This document shows positions 16,716 to 24,984 of a DNA stretch of 32,754 nt, in pieces; position 1 is the first letter of the stretch; every line of letters begins with the position of its first letter. A program made the position numbers and the translations under genes. The stretch spans positions 1 to 32,754 of the forward strand of contig JAFZOS010000010.1 in the NCBI GenBank assembly GCA_017550535.1, written 5' to 3'. The stretch is from Lachnospiraceae bacterium (GTDB taxonomy: Bacteria; Bacillota; Clostridia; Lachnospirales; Lachnospiraceae). The notes under the pieces were generated by a model. The model did not search any database. It was not told the origin of the DNA and saw only the letters and a list, made by a program, of their open reading frames with translations.

Positions 16716-18299
16716 ATGAGAAAAAACATAATCAGGGTTGCGGCATGCTGTTTGGTGTCAACAATGGTTATAACAACATATTCGACAGTGGATGTTAACG
16801 CGGCTACGGCATCAAATGTCCTGCCGGCAAGCGGTGGTATCCTTGCAGTCGGTAACGGAGTTTCATTAAAGGATATAAAGGCTGAGCGTGCAAGGAGTGT
16901 TGCAAAGCAGAAAGCCCAGGCAATACACAGCAATGTTAATGCAGATAAGGCTGATGATATAGCGGTCAGCAATACACTTACAGCAAGCACATCGGATAAG
17001 GTAGATATTTCCATCAAGGCTGAGACACCTGCATCCAAGGCTGTCCGTGATGCCGAGACGGTTAATGGTACATCTGTAGTAGGAAGCGCTGCATCGGCAG
17101 CTTCCATGACGGTAAGTGAAACGGATGAAGCAAAGGAACTTGTGGCTGAGGCTGAAGTTAAAGCGCAGACACAGGAGAAGGCTGAAGCGTTGGTTGCGGC
17201 ATACGGATCATTATCAGGTAATGAACTGTCCGGCAATTCTGTTTCAAAAGATGGTGTGGATGCATCGGATTCCGAAGAAAAGTCTGAGGGACCTACCATT
17301 GAAGTATCGCTTGCATCGGGCAAGTTTGATGACAGCGGTGAGGATTTCTCAAGGCTCATCATAGCTCAGGTATCCTACTATGTTAATGTAAGGGATATCC
17401 CCAGTGAGGATGGCGAGGTAGTAGGTAAGTTATACAATAATTCAGCCGGTGAATGGCTTGATAAGGACGGCGACTGGTATAAGATCAAATCCGGAAATGT
17501 TACCGGTTATGTTAAGGGTGAGTTTGTAGTCAGCGGTGAAGCAGCCGTTGAACTTGCAAAGAAGGTTGGCGAGCGTGTCGCTGTTGTAACAACCACCACT
17601 CTTAAGGTTCGTGAGGAAGCAGACCTTGAGTCTCCTGTACTGGGACTTGTTCCAATGGAAGACAGGCTGACCGTCATCGAGGAAAACGATGACTGGTGCA
17701 AGGTATCGATAGAGGAAGGCGACGGCTGGGTAAACAAGGAATTCGTAAGTGTTTCGACCGAGTTCCCGAAGGCTGAGAGTAAAGCTGAAGAGGCTGCACG
17801 TCTTGCAAGGGAAGAGGCTGCAAGGAAGGCTGCTATCGCAGCGGCACAGAAGGCAGCCGCCGCAAGGAATGCCGCAGCAGGCAAAGGCGGCAAGGGCGGC
17901 AAAGGCGGCGGCGGTTACAACGTACCGGCCGGAAGCTGGTCAGTATCGGGAAGCGGTACGGGTGCATCACTTGCAAGCTATGCATTACAGTTCGTAGGAA
18001 ATCCGTATGTATATGGCGGAAGCAGCCTTACAGGCGGAACCGACTGCTCGGGCTTCACGATGAGCGTATATAAGAACTTCGGCGTATCCCTGCCTCATTC
18101 TTCAGGTGCTCAGAGGAGCATGGGTTACAGCGTAGGCGGTCTTGCAAATGCGCAGGCAGGCGATATCGTATGTTACTCGGGCCACGTTGGAATCTATATC
18201 GGCAACGGCCAGATTGTACATGCCTCTACGGCAAAGACCGGTATCAAGGTTTCAAACGCCGGCTACAGGAATGTACTTGATGTAAGAAGGATATTCTAA
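16716..18299 (+). CDS. Secreted SH3-domain NlpC/P60 cell-wall hydrolase
   Basis: 527 residues. A signal peptide (basic MRKNIIR, hydrophobic core, probable cleavage after VNA near 29) is followed by an Ala/Ser/Glu-rich region to about 210. Two bacterial SH3 domains follow (about 213-274 and 288-347), then an Ala/Lys-rich linker and a GKGGKGGKGG tract (389-398). The C-terminal NlpC/P60 domain (about 415-527) has catalytic C444 (TDCSGF), H490 (GHVGIYIG) and H502 (IVHAS). It probably cleaves the peptide stems of peptidoglycan, with SH3 domains binding the wall. The start is set by CGGAGG; the longer frame from 16644 begins inside the promoter. It is monocistronic, with its own promoter and terminator. 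Confidence 0.94.
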   Translation: MRKNIIRVAACCLVSTMVITTYSTVDVNAATASNVLPASGGILAVGNGVSLKDIKAERARSVAKQKAQAIHSNVNADKADDIAVSNTLTASTSDKVDISIKAETPASKAVRDAETVNGTSVVGSAASAASMTVSETDEAKELVAEAEVKAQTQEKAEALVAAYGSLSGNELSGNSVSKDGVDASDSEEKSEGPTIEVSLASGKFDDSGEDFSRLIIAQVSYYVNVRDIPSEDGEVVGKLYNNSAGEWLDKDGDWYKIKSGNVTGYVKGEFVVSGEAAVELAKKVGERVAVVTTTTLKVREEADLESPVLGLVPMEDRLTVIEENDDWCKVSIEEGDGWVNKEFVSVSTEFPKAESKAEEAARLAREEAARKAAIAAAQKAAAARNAAAGKGGKGGKGGGGYNVPAGSWSVSGSGTGASLASYALQFVGNPYVYGGSSLTGGTDCSGFTMSVYKNFGVSLPHSSGAQRSMGYSVGGLANAQAGDIVCYSGHVGIYIGNGQIVHASTAKTGIKVSNAGYRNVLDVRRIF

Positions 18300-18322
18300 G
18301 TATAAGATATGATATATAAACG

Positions 18323-18358
18323 ACAGGGCTTCCCTTATGGTGGGAAGCCCTGTTTTTT
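18323..18358 (+). terminator. Rho-independent terminator after the NlpC/P60 gene
   Basis: A perfect 12-bp stem (18323-18334 with 18342-18353), 7-nt loop and a run of six T (18353-18358). It ends 5 nt before the stop of the converging hflX gene. For hflX the other strand has only a weak T-rich flank, so two-way action is possible but not clear. Confidence 0.92.
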
Positions 18359-18362
18359 ATCG

Positions 18363-19667
18363 TTAAGTCTTAAGCTTTAATTGCTCGATATGATCTGCAA
18401 GTGCTGCGGGGCAATTGGCTGTTATATGAATGCCGTCTTCTTCATAGTTTTCCGAAATGACCGCAGCGTCACGGTGGATGCGGTCAAGCAGGCTTCCCTC
18501 ATTGTACGGTACGCAGATATCGATCATACGGTTCCTGATATTAACGATCGCCTGGATCGCATCAAGAAGGTCGTCAATACCGTATCCGGTTCTGGCGGAG
18601 ATATAAACAGGATCACGTGTTTCGCGATCGTTTGCGATATTCTTATCGCCGCGAAGATCGGCCTTGTTATAAACGCAGATCCTGGGAATGCCGTCAACAT
18701 CAAGATCCCTAAGGGTTTCTTCGGTGACTTTCTTATGCATATCATGGTGCGGATCGGACGAATCCACGACAATTAAGATTATATCCGCGTATCTTACCTC
18801 GGCAAGGGTAGACCTGAAGGCTTTTATAAGATCGTGCGGTATGTTCTCTATGAATCCTACGGTATCCGATAAGAGAAAAGGCTTCCTGCCCGGAACGTCA
18901 ATCCTTCTGACCGAGGTATCAAGGGTCGCAAAAAGCATATCCTTTTCAAATACCATTTTCTCCGCAGTTTTCTCCGACAGGGGATCACTCATATTAAGAA
19001 GGCGGTTTAAAAGTGATGACTTGCCCGCATTCGTATATCCTACAAGTGCAACATGAGGATATCCGTCACGGCTTCGCCCTTTACGCTGTACATCGCGGGT
19101 ACGTTCTATCTGTTTAAGTTCTTTTTTAAGCTCGGTTATGCGATGGGATATCTGACGCCTGTCCAGTTCTATCTGCTTCTCGCCGATACCCTTGTTTGCC
19201 CGGCTGCCGCCGCCTCCGCTCTGACGTCCCAAATGCTTCCACATTCCGGTAAGGCGTGGGAGCATATACTGAAGATATGCTGATTCTACCTGCAGTCTCG
19301 CTTCGCGGGTGCCGGCCCGTCTTGAAAAGATCTCAAGTATCAGGTTGGTACGGTCCCAGACGGGAACATCCGCGATCTTCTGAAGGTTCTTCATCTGAGC
19401 CGGAGACAGGTTCCCGAGGCATACCGCAAATTCCGCTTCCACAGCCTTTACAAGGTATTTAAGCTCTTCTGCTTTCCCGGAACCGAGCCATGTGGCATTG
19501 TCGGGATGGTTAAGCGACTGGGTGATCACACCGGATACCTTAAGATCGCATGCCTCACACAGGCTCCTTAACTCTTCCATGGCGCGGTCAAAGTCTTCAT
19601 CGCTCTCGTTTGTGCGGATTCCTGCAATAACGACGGGGATCAGGTTTTCATTTTTTGCTTCGTCCAT
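18363..19667 (-). CDS. hflX: GTPase HflX
   Basis: 434 residues from the chosen start. The N-terminal HflX domain contains the glycine-rich TWLGSGKAEEL and WDRTNLILEIFSRRA, then a basic coiled region with GRQSGGGGSR and the GTPase domain: G1 GYTNAGKSS (210-218), G3 DTVGF, G4 NKAD. HflX binds 50S ribosomal subunits and splits stalled or hibernating ribosomes. The frame extends to a TTG at 19703 and an ATG at 19694. The predicted transcription start is near 19705, which would leave almost no leader for those, while the ATG at 19667 has AAGGCGG about 10 nt upstream. The true start is therefore uncertain by 9-12 residues. It is divergent from hpf. Confidence 0.94.
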   Translation of the reverse strand: MDEAKNENLIPVVIAGIRTNESDEDFDRAMEELRSLCEACDLKVSGVITQSLNHPDNATWLGSGKAEELKYLVKAVEAEFAVCLGNLSPAQMKNLQKIADVPVWDRTNLILEIFSRRAGTREARLQVESAYLQYMLPRLTGMWKHLGRQSGGGGSRANKGIGEKQIELDRRQISHRITELKKELKQIERTRDVQRKGRSRDGYPHVALVGYTNAGKSSLLNRLLNMSDPLSEKTAEKMVFEKDMLFATLDTSVRRIDVPGRKPFLLSDTVGFIENIPHDLIKAFRSTLAEVRYADIILIVVDSSDPHHDMHKKVTEETLRDLDVDGIPRICVYNKADLRGDKNIANDRETRDPVYISARTGYGIDDLLDAIQAIVNIRNRMIDICVPYNEGSLLDRIHRDAAVISENYEEDGIHITANCPAALADHIEQLKLKT

Positions 19668-19711
19668 TTTCCGTTTTACCGCCTTGCCGATCATACTTAT
19701 CAATATGATAG

Positions 19712-19741
19712 ATTATATCAGAAGACTGAGTTTTTTGTCAT
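19712..19741 (-). promoter_or_regulatory. Promoter of hflX
   Basis: Read on the minus strand: ATGACA (19736-19741), 18-nt spacer and perfect TATAAT (19712-19717). Predicted transcription start near 19705. Confidence 0.65.
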
Positions 19742-19775
19742 GGAGGATGCTTTTTATCGGGCAGTACTGATTTTA

Positions 19776-19804
19776 TTGCAACATAAGCCGTAAAATGTTA
19801 TAAT
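19776..19804 (+). promoter_or_regulatory. Promoter of hpf
   Basis: TTGCAA (19776-19781), 17-nt spacer, TATAAT (19799-19804), followed by a leader of about 55 nt. The same TTGCAA-17-TATAAT arrangement drives the butyrate operon. The -35 boxes of hpf and hflX are 34 nt apart on opposite strands. Confidence 0.7.
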
Positions 19805-19867
19805 ATTCCAAATATAATTCATGCTCCCGTGCATCACTGGTGAAGCATTGCGAAAGGGGTGACTGAC

Positions 19868-20395
19868 ATGAAATTTGTAATTGTCGGGAAGAACATCGAC
19901 CTCACCGAAGGTCTGAAGAGCGCAGTTGAGGACAAGATAGGCAAGCTCGAGCGGTATTTTACACCGGACACGGAAGTCCATGTAACGTTAAGCGTTGAGA
20001 AGGATCGTCAGAAGATAGAAGTAACAATCCCGGTTAAGGGAAGCATAATCAGGTCGGAGCAGGTAAGCAACGATATGTATGTTTCGATCGATCTGGTTGA
20101 GGAGATAATCGAAAGGCAGCTTAAGAAGTACAAAAACAAGATAGCGGACGGCAAGTACGGATCCGGAAGCCTTAAAGAGGAATTCATGGAGAAGGAATAC
20201 GAAGAAGATGATGAGATAAAGATCGTCCGCTCTAAGAGGTTTGATATCAAGCCCATGTATCCCGAGGATGCATGCGTGCAGATGGAACTTTTAGGTCATG
20301 GATTCTACGTTTTCTGCAATGCGGAAACGGATCAGGTAAACGTGGTATACAAGAGGAAAGGCAATACATACGGGCTTATCGAGCCTGAGATTTAG
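19868..20395 (+). CDS. hpf: Long-form ribosome hibernation promoting factor
   Basis: 175 residues, the length of long HPF proteins. The N-terminal domain (MKFVIVGKNIDLTEGLKSAVEDKIGKL, to about 100) is of the YfiA/RaiA type that binds the 30S decoding site. A charged linker (about 100-120) leads to the C-terminal dimerisation domain, RSKRFDIKPMYPEDACVQMELLGH and the conserved ending FYVFCNAET-VNVVYKRKGNTYGLIEP. It pairs ribosomes into inactive 100S particles when growth slows. AAAGGGG (19853-19859) lies 8 nt upstream of the ATG at 19868; a GTG at 19859 overlaps that site and is rejected. A terminator follows. Confidence 0.95.
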   Translation: MKFVIVGKNIDLTEGLKSAVEDKIGKLERYFTPDTEVHVTLSVEKDRQKIEVTIPVKGSIIRSEQVSNDMYVSIDLVEEIIERQLKKYKNKIADGKYGSGSLKEEFMEKEYEEDDEIKIVRSKRFDIKPMYPEDACVQMELLGHGFYVFCNAETDQVNVVYKRKGNTYGLIEPEI

Positions 20396-20444
20396 GAAGC
20401 CGGGTTTTATTAGGGGATTAGGGCCCGGGTTTGAATAAGGTTGT

Positions 20445-20490
20445 AAGGGGAGCATGATTCTAATTTAACAGGATTAGGGCTCCCTTTTTA
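20445..20490 (+). terminator. Probable rho-independent terminator after hpf
   Basis: GGGAGC (20448-20453) pairs with GCTCCC (20479-20484), extendable by G-T and A-T pairs. An inner CTAAT/ATTAG pair closes a shorter stem across an asymmetric internal loop. A T run (20485-20489) follows at once. The next promoter begins at 20491. Confidence 0.7.
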
Positions 20491-20519
20491 TTGCAATTGA
20501 ACAGTAGCTATGATATAAT
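20491..20519 (+). promoter_or_regulatory. Promoter of the butyrate operon
   Basis: TTGCAA (20491-20496), 17-nt spacer, perfect TATAAT (20514-20519). Predicted transcription start near 20526, giving a leader of about 70 nt before thl. Confidence 0.75.
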
Positions 20520-20531
20520 CGCTATCGGACA

Positions 20532-20549
20532 CTGTTAAAAAATTAACAA
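20532..20549 (+). promoter_or_regulatory. Rex-type redox operator
   Basis: CTGTTAA-AAAA-TTAACAA matches the clostridial Rex consensus TTGTTAANNNNTTAACAA at 17 of 18 positions counting the spacer (13 of 14 fixed bases). It starts about 6 nt after the predicted transcription start, where a bound repressor would block the polymerase. Rex is an NADH/NAD+-sensing repressor known to control butyrate and solvent genes in Clostridium. Confidence 0.75.
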
Positions 20550-20594
20550 GGTATCAAATAACAAATCAAATCATATAACAACGGAGGTATTTAA

Positions 20595-21791
20595 ATGTCA
20601 AAGAAAGTCGTTATCGCAAGCGCCTGCCGTACGGCAATCGGTACGATGGGCGGTTCACTGTCAACCATCCCCGTAGCCGATCTGGGTGCGATCGTTATCA
20701 AGGAAGCAGTAAAGAGGGCAGGAATCAAGCCCGAGGATGTTGAGCACGTATACATGGGCTGTGTTATCCAGGCAGGCCAGGGCCAGAACGTTGCGCGTCA
20801 GTCATCCATAAAGGCAGGTCTTCCCATCGAGACACCCGCGGTTACTTCTAACGTAGTATGCGGTTCAGGTCTTAACTGTGTTAACCAGGCAGCTCAGATG
20901 ATAATGGCAGGCGATGCCGACGTTGTTGTTGCAGGCGGTATGGAGAACATGTCAATGGCTCCTTTCGCGATCCCTAACGGTCGTTACGGTTACAGGATGA
21001 TGTGGCCCACCCAGAGTCAGGGCGGCCTCGTTGATACGATGGTTAAGGATGCGCTTTGGGATGCATTCAATGATTATCATATGATCACAACCGCAGATAA
21101 TATTGCAAGGCAGTGGAACCTTACAAGGGAGGAACTTGATGAGTTCGCCCTTAAGAGTCAGTTAAAGGCATGTGCCGCTATCGAGAACGGCGCGTTCAAG
21201 GACGAGATAGTTCCCGTTGAAGTTAAAAAGAAGAAAGAGACAGTTATATTTGACACGGATGAAGGCCCGAGGCAGGGTTCGACCATCGAAGGTCTTGCAA
21301 AGCTTCGTCCCATCAATCCCGACGGTTTTGTAACGGCAGGTAATGCATCGGGTATCAATGACGGTGCTGCAGCCGTTGTTGTAATGAGTGAGGAGAAGGC
21401 TAAGGAGCTTGGTGTTAAGCCTATGGCTACCTTCGTTGCAGGCGCTCTTGCAGGCGTTGATCCTTCGATCATGGGTATCGGTCCCGTTGCGGCTTCAAAG
21501 AAGGCAATGGCCAAGGCCGGCTATAAGATCGAGGATTTCGATATCATCGAGGCTAACGAGGCATTTGCAGCTCAGTCTGTTGCAGTCGGCAAGGATCTTG
21601 GTATCGATGTTGACAAGCAGCTTAATCCAAACGGCGGCGCGATCGCTCTCGGACATCCCGTTGGAGCATCTGGCGCACGTATCTTCGTAACACTCCTTCA
21701 TGAGATGCAGAAGAAGGGCGCTAAGAAGGGCCTCGCTACACTCTGTATTGGTGGTGGCATGGGTTGTGCGACTATAGTTGAGATGGATTAA
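20595..21791 (+). CDS. thlA: Acetyl-CoA acetyltransferase (thiolase)
   Basis: 398 residues, full length for a biosynthetic thiolase. The acyl-accepting Cys89 is in [10 protein letters not shown], His354 in [10 protein letters not shown] and Cys384 in CIGGGMG. It condenses two acetyl-CoA into acetoacetyl-CoA, the first step of butyrate formation, in the cytosol. It is the first gene of the operon. GGAGGT lies 8-9 nt upstream of the ATG. Codons are of the highly expressed type (CGT, ATC, GTT), unlike the AGG/ATA-rich cluster at the left of the window. The operator upstream suggests repression when NADH is low. Confidence 0.96.
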   Translation: MSKKVVIASACRTAIGTMGGSLSTIPVADLGAIVIKEAVKRAGIKPEDVEHVYMGCVIQAGQGQNVARQSSIKAGLPIETPAVTSNVVCGSGLNCVNQAAQMIMAGDADVVVAGGMENMSMAPFAIPNGRYGYRMMWPTQSQGGLVDTMVKDALWDAFNDYHMITTADNIARQWNLTREELDEFALKSQLKACAAIENGAFKDEIVPVEVKKKKETVIFDTDEGPRQGSTIEGLAKLRPINPDGFVTAGNASGINDGAAAVVVMSEEKAKELGVKPMATFVAGALAGVDPSIMGIGPVAASKKAMAKAGYKIEDFDIIEANEAFAAQSVAVGKDLGIDVDKQLNPNGGAIALGHPVGASGARIFVTLLHEMQKKGAKKGLATLCIGGGMGCATIVEMD

Positions 21792-21941
21792 TATGACAAT
21801 CGCGGGGAAATAAAGTTAAAAAGTCATACTAAACCAGAAGAAAGATGAAATCAGTATGACTTTCGCAGGGAAATAAAGCTCGAAAGTCATACTAAACCGG
21901 GGGAAAGATGTAAATAGTATGACAATCGCGGGGAAATAAAG
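21792..21941 (+). repeat. 63-bp tandem repeat (2.4 copies) with hairpins between thl and crt
   Basis: The motif TATGAC(A/T)(A/T)TCGC(G/A)GGGAAATAAAG starts at 21792, 21855 and 21918, an exact 63-bp period. Each full unit then has AGTCATACTAAACC and a purine-rich stretch. The ends pair: 21820-21830 with 21853-21863 (11 bp, 22-nt loop) and 21886-21894 with 21915-21923 (9 bp, 20-nt loop). There are no T runs, so these are not terminators. They may set mRNA stability or processing between thl and crt, or be a repeat family of the genome. Confidence 0.9.
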
Positions 21942-22001
21942 AAAACCGGAGAATCAAAAGATAAGATAAAAGATAATGATCAGGAAAGAAGGTGTGATTT
22001 A

Positions 22002-22835
22002 GTGGACTTTGTTTTATATGAGCAGAAGGATGCCATCGGCATCATAACCATCAACCGCGAGAAGGCTTTGAACGCGCTTAATTCACAGGTGCTTGATGAG
22101 CTTAACGAAGCTTTTGATGCCGTTGATCTTAATACCGTAAGGTGCCTTATCCTTACGGGTGCAGGGGAAAAGTCATTTGTTGCGGGCGCCGACATAGGCG
22201 AGATGAGCACGCTTACCAAGGCTGAGGGCGAAGCTTTCGGCAAGAAGGGTAATGACGTGTTCCGCAAGATCGAGACATTCCCCATTCCCGTTATCGCAGC
22301 GATCAACGGTTTTGCGCTCGGCGGAGGATGCGAGATATCAATGAGCTGTGATATAAGGATCTGCTCCGAGAACGCAATGTTCGGACAGCCTGAGGTAGGC
22401 CTTGGCATTACGCCCGGCTTTGGCGGTACTCAGAGGCTTGCACGTCTTGTTGGCGCAGGCATGGCAAAGCAGCTTATCTACACGGCACGCAACATAAAGG
22501 CTGACGAGGCTTACCGCATCGGACTTGTAAATGATGTTATAAAGGCTACGGTTGACGAGGGAGGTAATGTTACCGCTTCTGCTAAGGATAACCTTATGGC
22601 AGCGGCTGAAAAGATGGCTTCCACAATTGCAAAGAACGCACCCATCGCGGTACGCAACTGCAAGAAGGCCATAAACGACGGACTTGAAACAGATATGGAC
22701 AAGGCCATCGTTATCGAGGAGAAGCTGTTCGGTGACTGCTTCGAGACCGAGGATCAGAAGGCCGGCATGGGCAATTTCCTTAAGAAGAAGGATGATCCCA
22801 CAAAAGTTAAGATAGTAGATTTCAAAAACGCATAA
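22002..22835 (+). CDS. crt: 3-hydroxybutyryl-CoA dehydratase (crotonase)
   Basis: 277 residues, slightly longer than the usual ~260. Crotonase features: SFVAGADIGEM oxyanion loop, ALGGGCE with catalytic Glu111, FGQPEVGLGITPGFGGTQRL with catalytic Glu131. It removes water from 3-hydroxybutyryl-CoA to give crotonyl-CoA. The extra length is a hydrophilic insert at about 181-196 (KATVDEGGNVTASAKD). A C-terminal extension (KKKDDPTKVKIVDFKNA) is also present. It starts at a GTG (22002) with AGAAGGTG about 9 nt upstream; no in-frame ATG fits. Third in the pathway though second in gene order, and 29 nt before hbd. Confidence 0.95.
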   Translation: MDFVLYEQKDAIGIITINREKALNALNSQVLDELNEAFDAVDLNTVRCLILTGAGEKSFVAGADIGEMSTLTKAEGEAFGKKGNDVFRKIETFPIPVIAAINGFALGGGCEISMSCDIRICSENAMFGQPEVGLGITPGFGGTQRLARLVGAGMAKQLIYTARNIKADEAYRIGLVNDVIKATVDEGGNVTASAKDNLMAAAEKMASTIAKNAPIAVRNCKKAINDGLETDMDKAIVIEEKLFGDCFETEDQKAGMGNFLKKKDDPTKVKIVDFKNA

Positions 22836-22864
22836 ACATATATTTTAAAACGGAGGAAACAGAT

Positions 22865-23737
22865 ATGAAGGTTGGTGTTATCGGCGCAGGTACAATGGGC
22901 TCGGGTATCGCACAGGCATTTGCACAGTGCGACAAGGTTGATACCGTATACTTATGCGATATCAAGCAGGAATTTGCAGACGGCGGCAAGGCTAAGGTTC
23001 AGAAGGCAATGGATAAGCTCGTTGCCAAGGAAAAGAAGACTCAGGCTGAGGCAGATGCTATCATGGCCAAGTTTAAGACAGGTCTTAACGACATCTGTGT
23101 AGATGCGGATCTTATCGTTGAGGCAGCTCTTGAAGTAATGGATATCAAGAAGGAATGCTTCAGGAACCTTATGGAGAACATCGTTAAGAATCCCGATTGT
23201 GTATTTGCTTCAAATACATCATCATTATCGATAACCGAGATCGGTGCAGGACTTCCCAAGCCGATCGTTGGTATGCATTTCTTCAATCCCGCACCTGTTA
23301 TGAAGCTCATCGAGGTTATCGCAGGCGCTAATACACCCAAGGAACTTGTTGATAAGGTTAACGAGATATCAAGGGATCTCGGCAAGACTCCCGTTCAGGT
23401 TAACGAGGCTCCCGGATTCGTTGTAAACAGGATCCTCATTCCTCTCATCAATGAAGGTATCACTGTTTACGCGGAAGGCGTTTCGGATATCGAGGGAATC
23501 GATACAGCTATGAAGCTTGGATGCAATCATCCCATGGGTCCCCTTGAGCTTGGTGATTATGTAGGTCTTGATATCGTACTTGCTATCATGGACGTTATCT
23601 ACAAGGAGACAGGCGATCCGAAATACCGCGCATGCCCGCTTCTTCGTAAGATGGTTAGGGCTAAGCAGCTCGGCGTTAAGACCGGCATCGGTTTCTACAA
23701 CTACGCTGACGGCGGAAAAGTTCCGGTAGATAAATAA
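22865..23737 (+). CDS. hbd: 3-hydroxybutyryl-CoA dehydrogenase
   Basis: 290 residues, the normal length. N-terminal Rossmann motif GAGTMGSG (7-14), SNTSSLSIT, the catalytic-type His138 in GMHFFNPAPVMKLIEV and the C-terminal helical domain (NEAPGFVVNRILIPLINE, GCNHPMGPLELGDYVGLD) are all seen. It reduces acetoacetyl-CoA to 3-hydroxybutyryl-CoA with NAD(P)H. CGGAGGAAA precedes the ATG. It lies between crt and bcd, the order seen in Roseburia/Butyrivibrio-type operons as opposed to the crt-bcd-etfBA-hbd order of Clostridium acetobutylicum. Confidence 0.96.
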   Translation: MKVGVIGAGTMGSGIAQAFAQCDKVDTVYLCDIKQEFADGGKAKVQKAMDKLVAKEKKTQAEADAIMAKFKTGLNDICVDADLIVEAALEVMDIKKECFRNLMENIVKNPDCVFASNTSSLSITEIGAGLPKPIVGMHFFNPAPVMKLIEVIAGANTPKELVDKVNEISRDLGKTPVQVNEAPGFVVNRILIPLINEGITVYAEGVSDIEGIDTAMKLGCNHPMGPLELGDYVGLDIVLAIMDVIYKETGDPKYRACPLLRKMVRAKQLGVKTGIGFYNYADGGKVPVDK

Positions 23738-23777
23738 GAAAACAAATTAAGTAAAAAATATATGGAGGAAATATATC

Positions 23778-24944
23778 ATGGATTTTTCTTTATCAAAAGA
23801 ACATGAAATGGCGAGACAGCTGTTTAAGGATTTCGCCGAGAATGAAGTTAAGCCTCTTGCTCAGGAAATAGATGAGCAGCACAGGTTCCCCAGGGAAACT
23901 GTTGACAAGCTGGCTAAGTATGGTTTCTTAGGTATTCCCGTTCCGAAGGAGTACGGCGGACAGGGCTGCGACATCCTTACATACGCTATGTGTGTTGAGG
24001 AGCTTTCAAAGGTCTGCGGCACCACAGGCGTTATCGTATCGGCTCACACTTCACTGTGCGTTGACCCGATCATGACCTTCGGTACCGAGGAGCAGAAGCA
24101 GAAATATGCGGTACCGCTTGCAAAGGGCGAGAAGCTCGGCGCATTCGGTCTTACCGAGCCCGGCGCAGGTACTGATGCACAGGGTCAGCAGACCAAGGCG
24201 GTACTTGACGGGGATGAGTGGATACTTAACGGTTCCAAGTGCTTCATCACCAACGGTAAGGAAGCTGACGTATACGTTATCTTCGCTGTTACCGGAAAGG
24301 TTGAGAAGCGCGGCAAGATGATGAAGGAGATTTCCGCATTCATCGTTGAAAAGGGAACACCCGGATTCACATTCGGTACAAAGGAAAACAAGATGGGTAT
24401 CTGCGGTTCTTCGACCTACGAGCTTATATTTACAGACTGCAGGATCCCGAAAGATAACCTCCTCGGCAAGCAGGGCAAGGGCTTTAACATAGCAATGCAC
24501 ACTCTTGACGGCGGACGTATCGGTATCGCTGCTCAGGCACTCGGACTTGCAGCAGGTGCTCTTGAGACAACTATCAATTACGTTAATGAGAGGAAGCAGT
24601 TCGGACGCGCTATCGGCGCATTCCAGAACACGCAGTTCCAGCTCGCCGACATGGCAACAAAGGTTGAGGCTGCAAGGCTTCTTGTATATAAGGCAGCACG
24701 TGCCAAGGATCAGTATCAGAAGGACGGCAAGAGTGCATATTCCGTTGAGGCTGCAATGGCTAAGCTGTATGCGGCAGAAGTTGCGATGGAAGTTACCACA
24801 AAGGCTGTTCAGCTCCACGGCGGTTACGGCTACATCAAGGAATACGATGTTGAGCGTATGATGCGTGATGCAAAGATCACAGAGATCTACGAGGGAACCT
24901 CAGAGGTTCAGAGGATGGTCATCAGTGCTAACATCCTCAAGTAA
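23778..24944 (+). CDS. bcd: Butyryl-CoA dehydrogenase
   Basis: 388 residues of the acyl-CoA dehydrogenase family. It shows FGLTEPGAGTDAQG (FAD/substrate region), WILNGSKCFITNG, ERKQFGRAIGAFQNTQ and the catalytic-base Glu372 in IYEGTSE. With EtfAB it reduces crotonyl-CoA to butyryl-CoA; in Clostridia this complex bifurcates electrons from NADH to crotonyl-CoA and ferredoxin. GGAGGAAA lies 8 nt before the ATG. The gene is 40 nt from hbd and from etfB and carries highly expressed codon usage. Confidence 0.96.
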   Translation: MDFSLSKEHEMARQLFKDFAENEVKPLAQEIDEQHRFPRETVDKLAKYGFLGIPVPKEYGGQGCDILTYAMCVEELSKVCGTTGVIVSAHTSLCVDPIMTFGTEEQKQKYAVPLAKGEKLGAFGLTEPGAGTDAQGQQTKAVLDGDEWILNGSKCFITNGKEADVYVIFAVTGKVEKRGKMMKEISAFIVEKGTPGFTFGTKENKMGICGSSTYELIFTDCRIPKDNLLGKQGKGFNIAMHTLDGGRIGIAAQALGLAAGALETTINYVNERKQFGRAIGAFQNTQFQLADMATKVEAARLLVYKAARAKDQYQKDGKSAYSVEAAMAKLYAAEVAMEVTTKAVQLHGGYGYIKEYDVERMMRDAKITEIYEGTSEVQRMVISANILK

Positions 24945-24984
24945 GTGATTCTAACTATAATTTTTGATAGAAAGGACAAAAACA

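Noticed and set aside
21792..21941. Repeat array as a CRISPR
   Set aside because: The whole 63-bp unit repeats, including the part that would be spacer, and there are fewer than three units and no cas genes.
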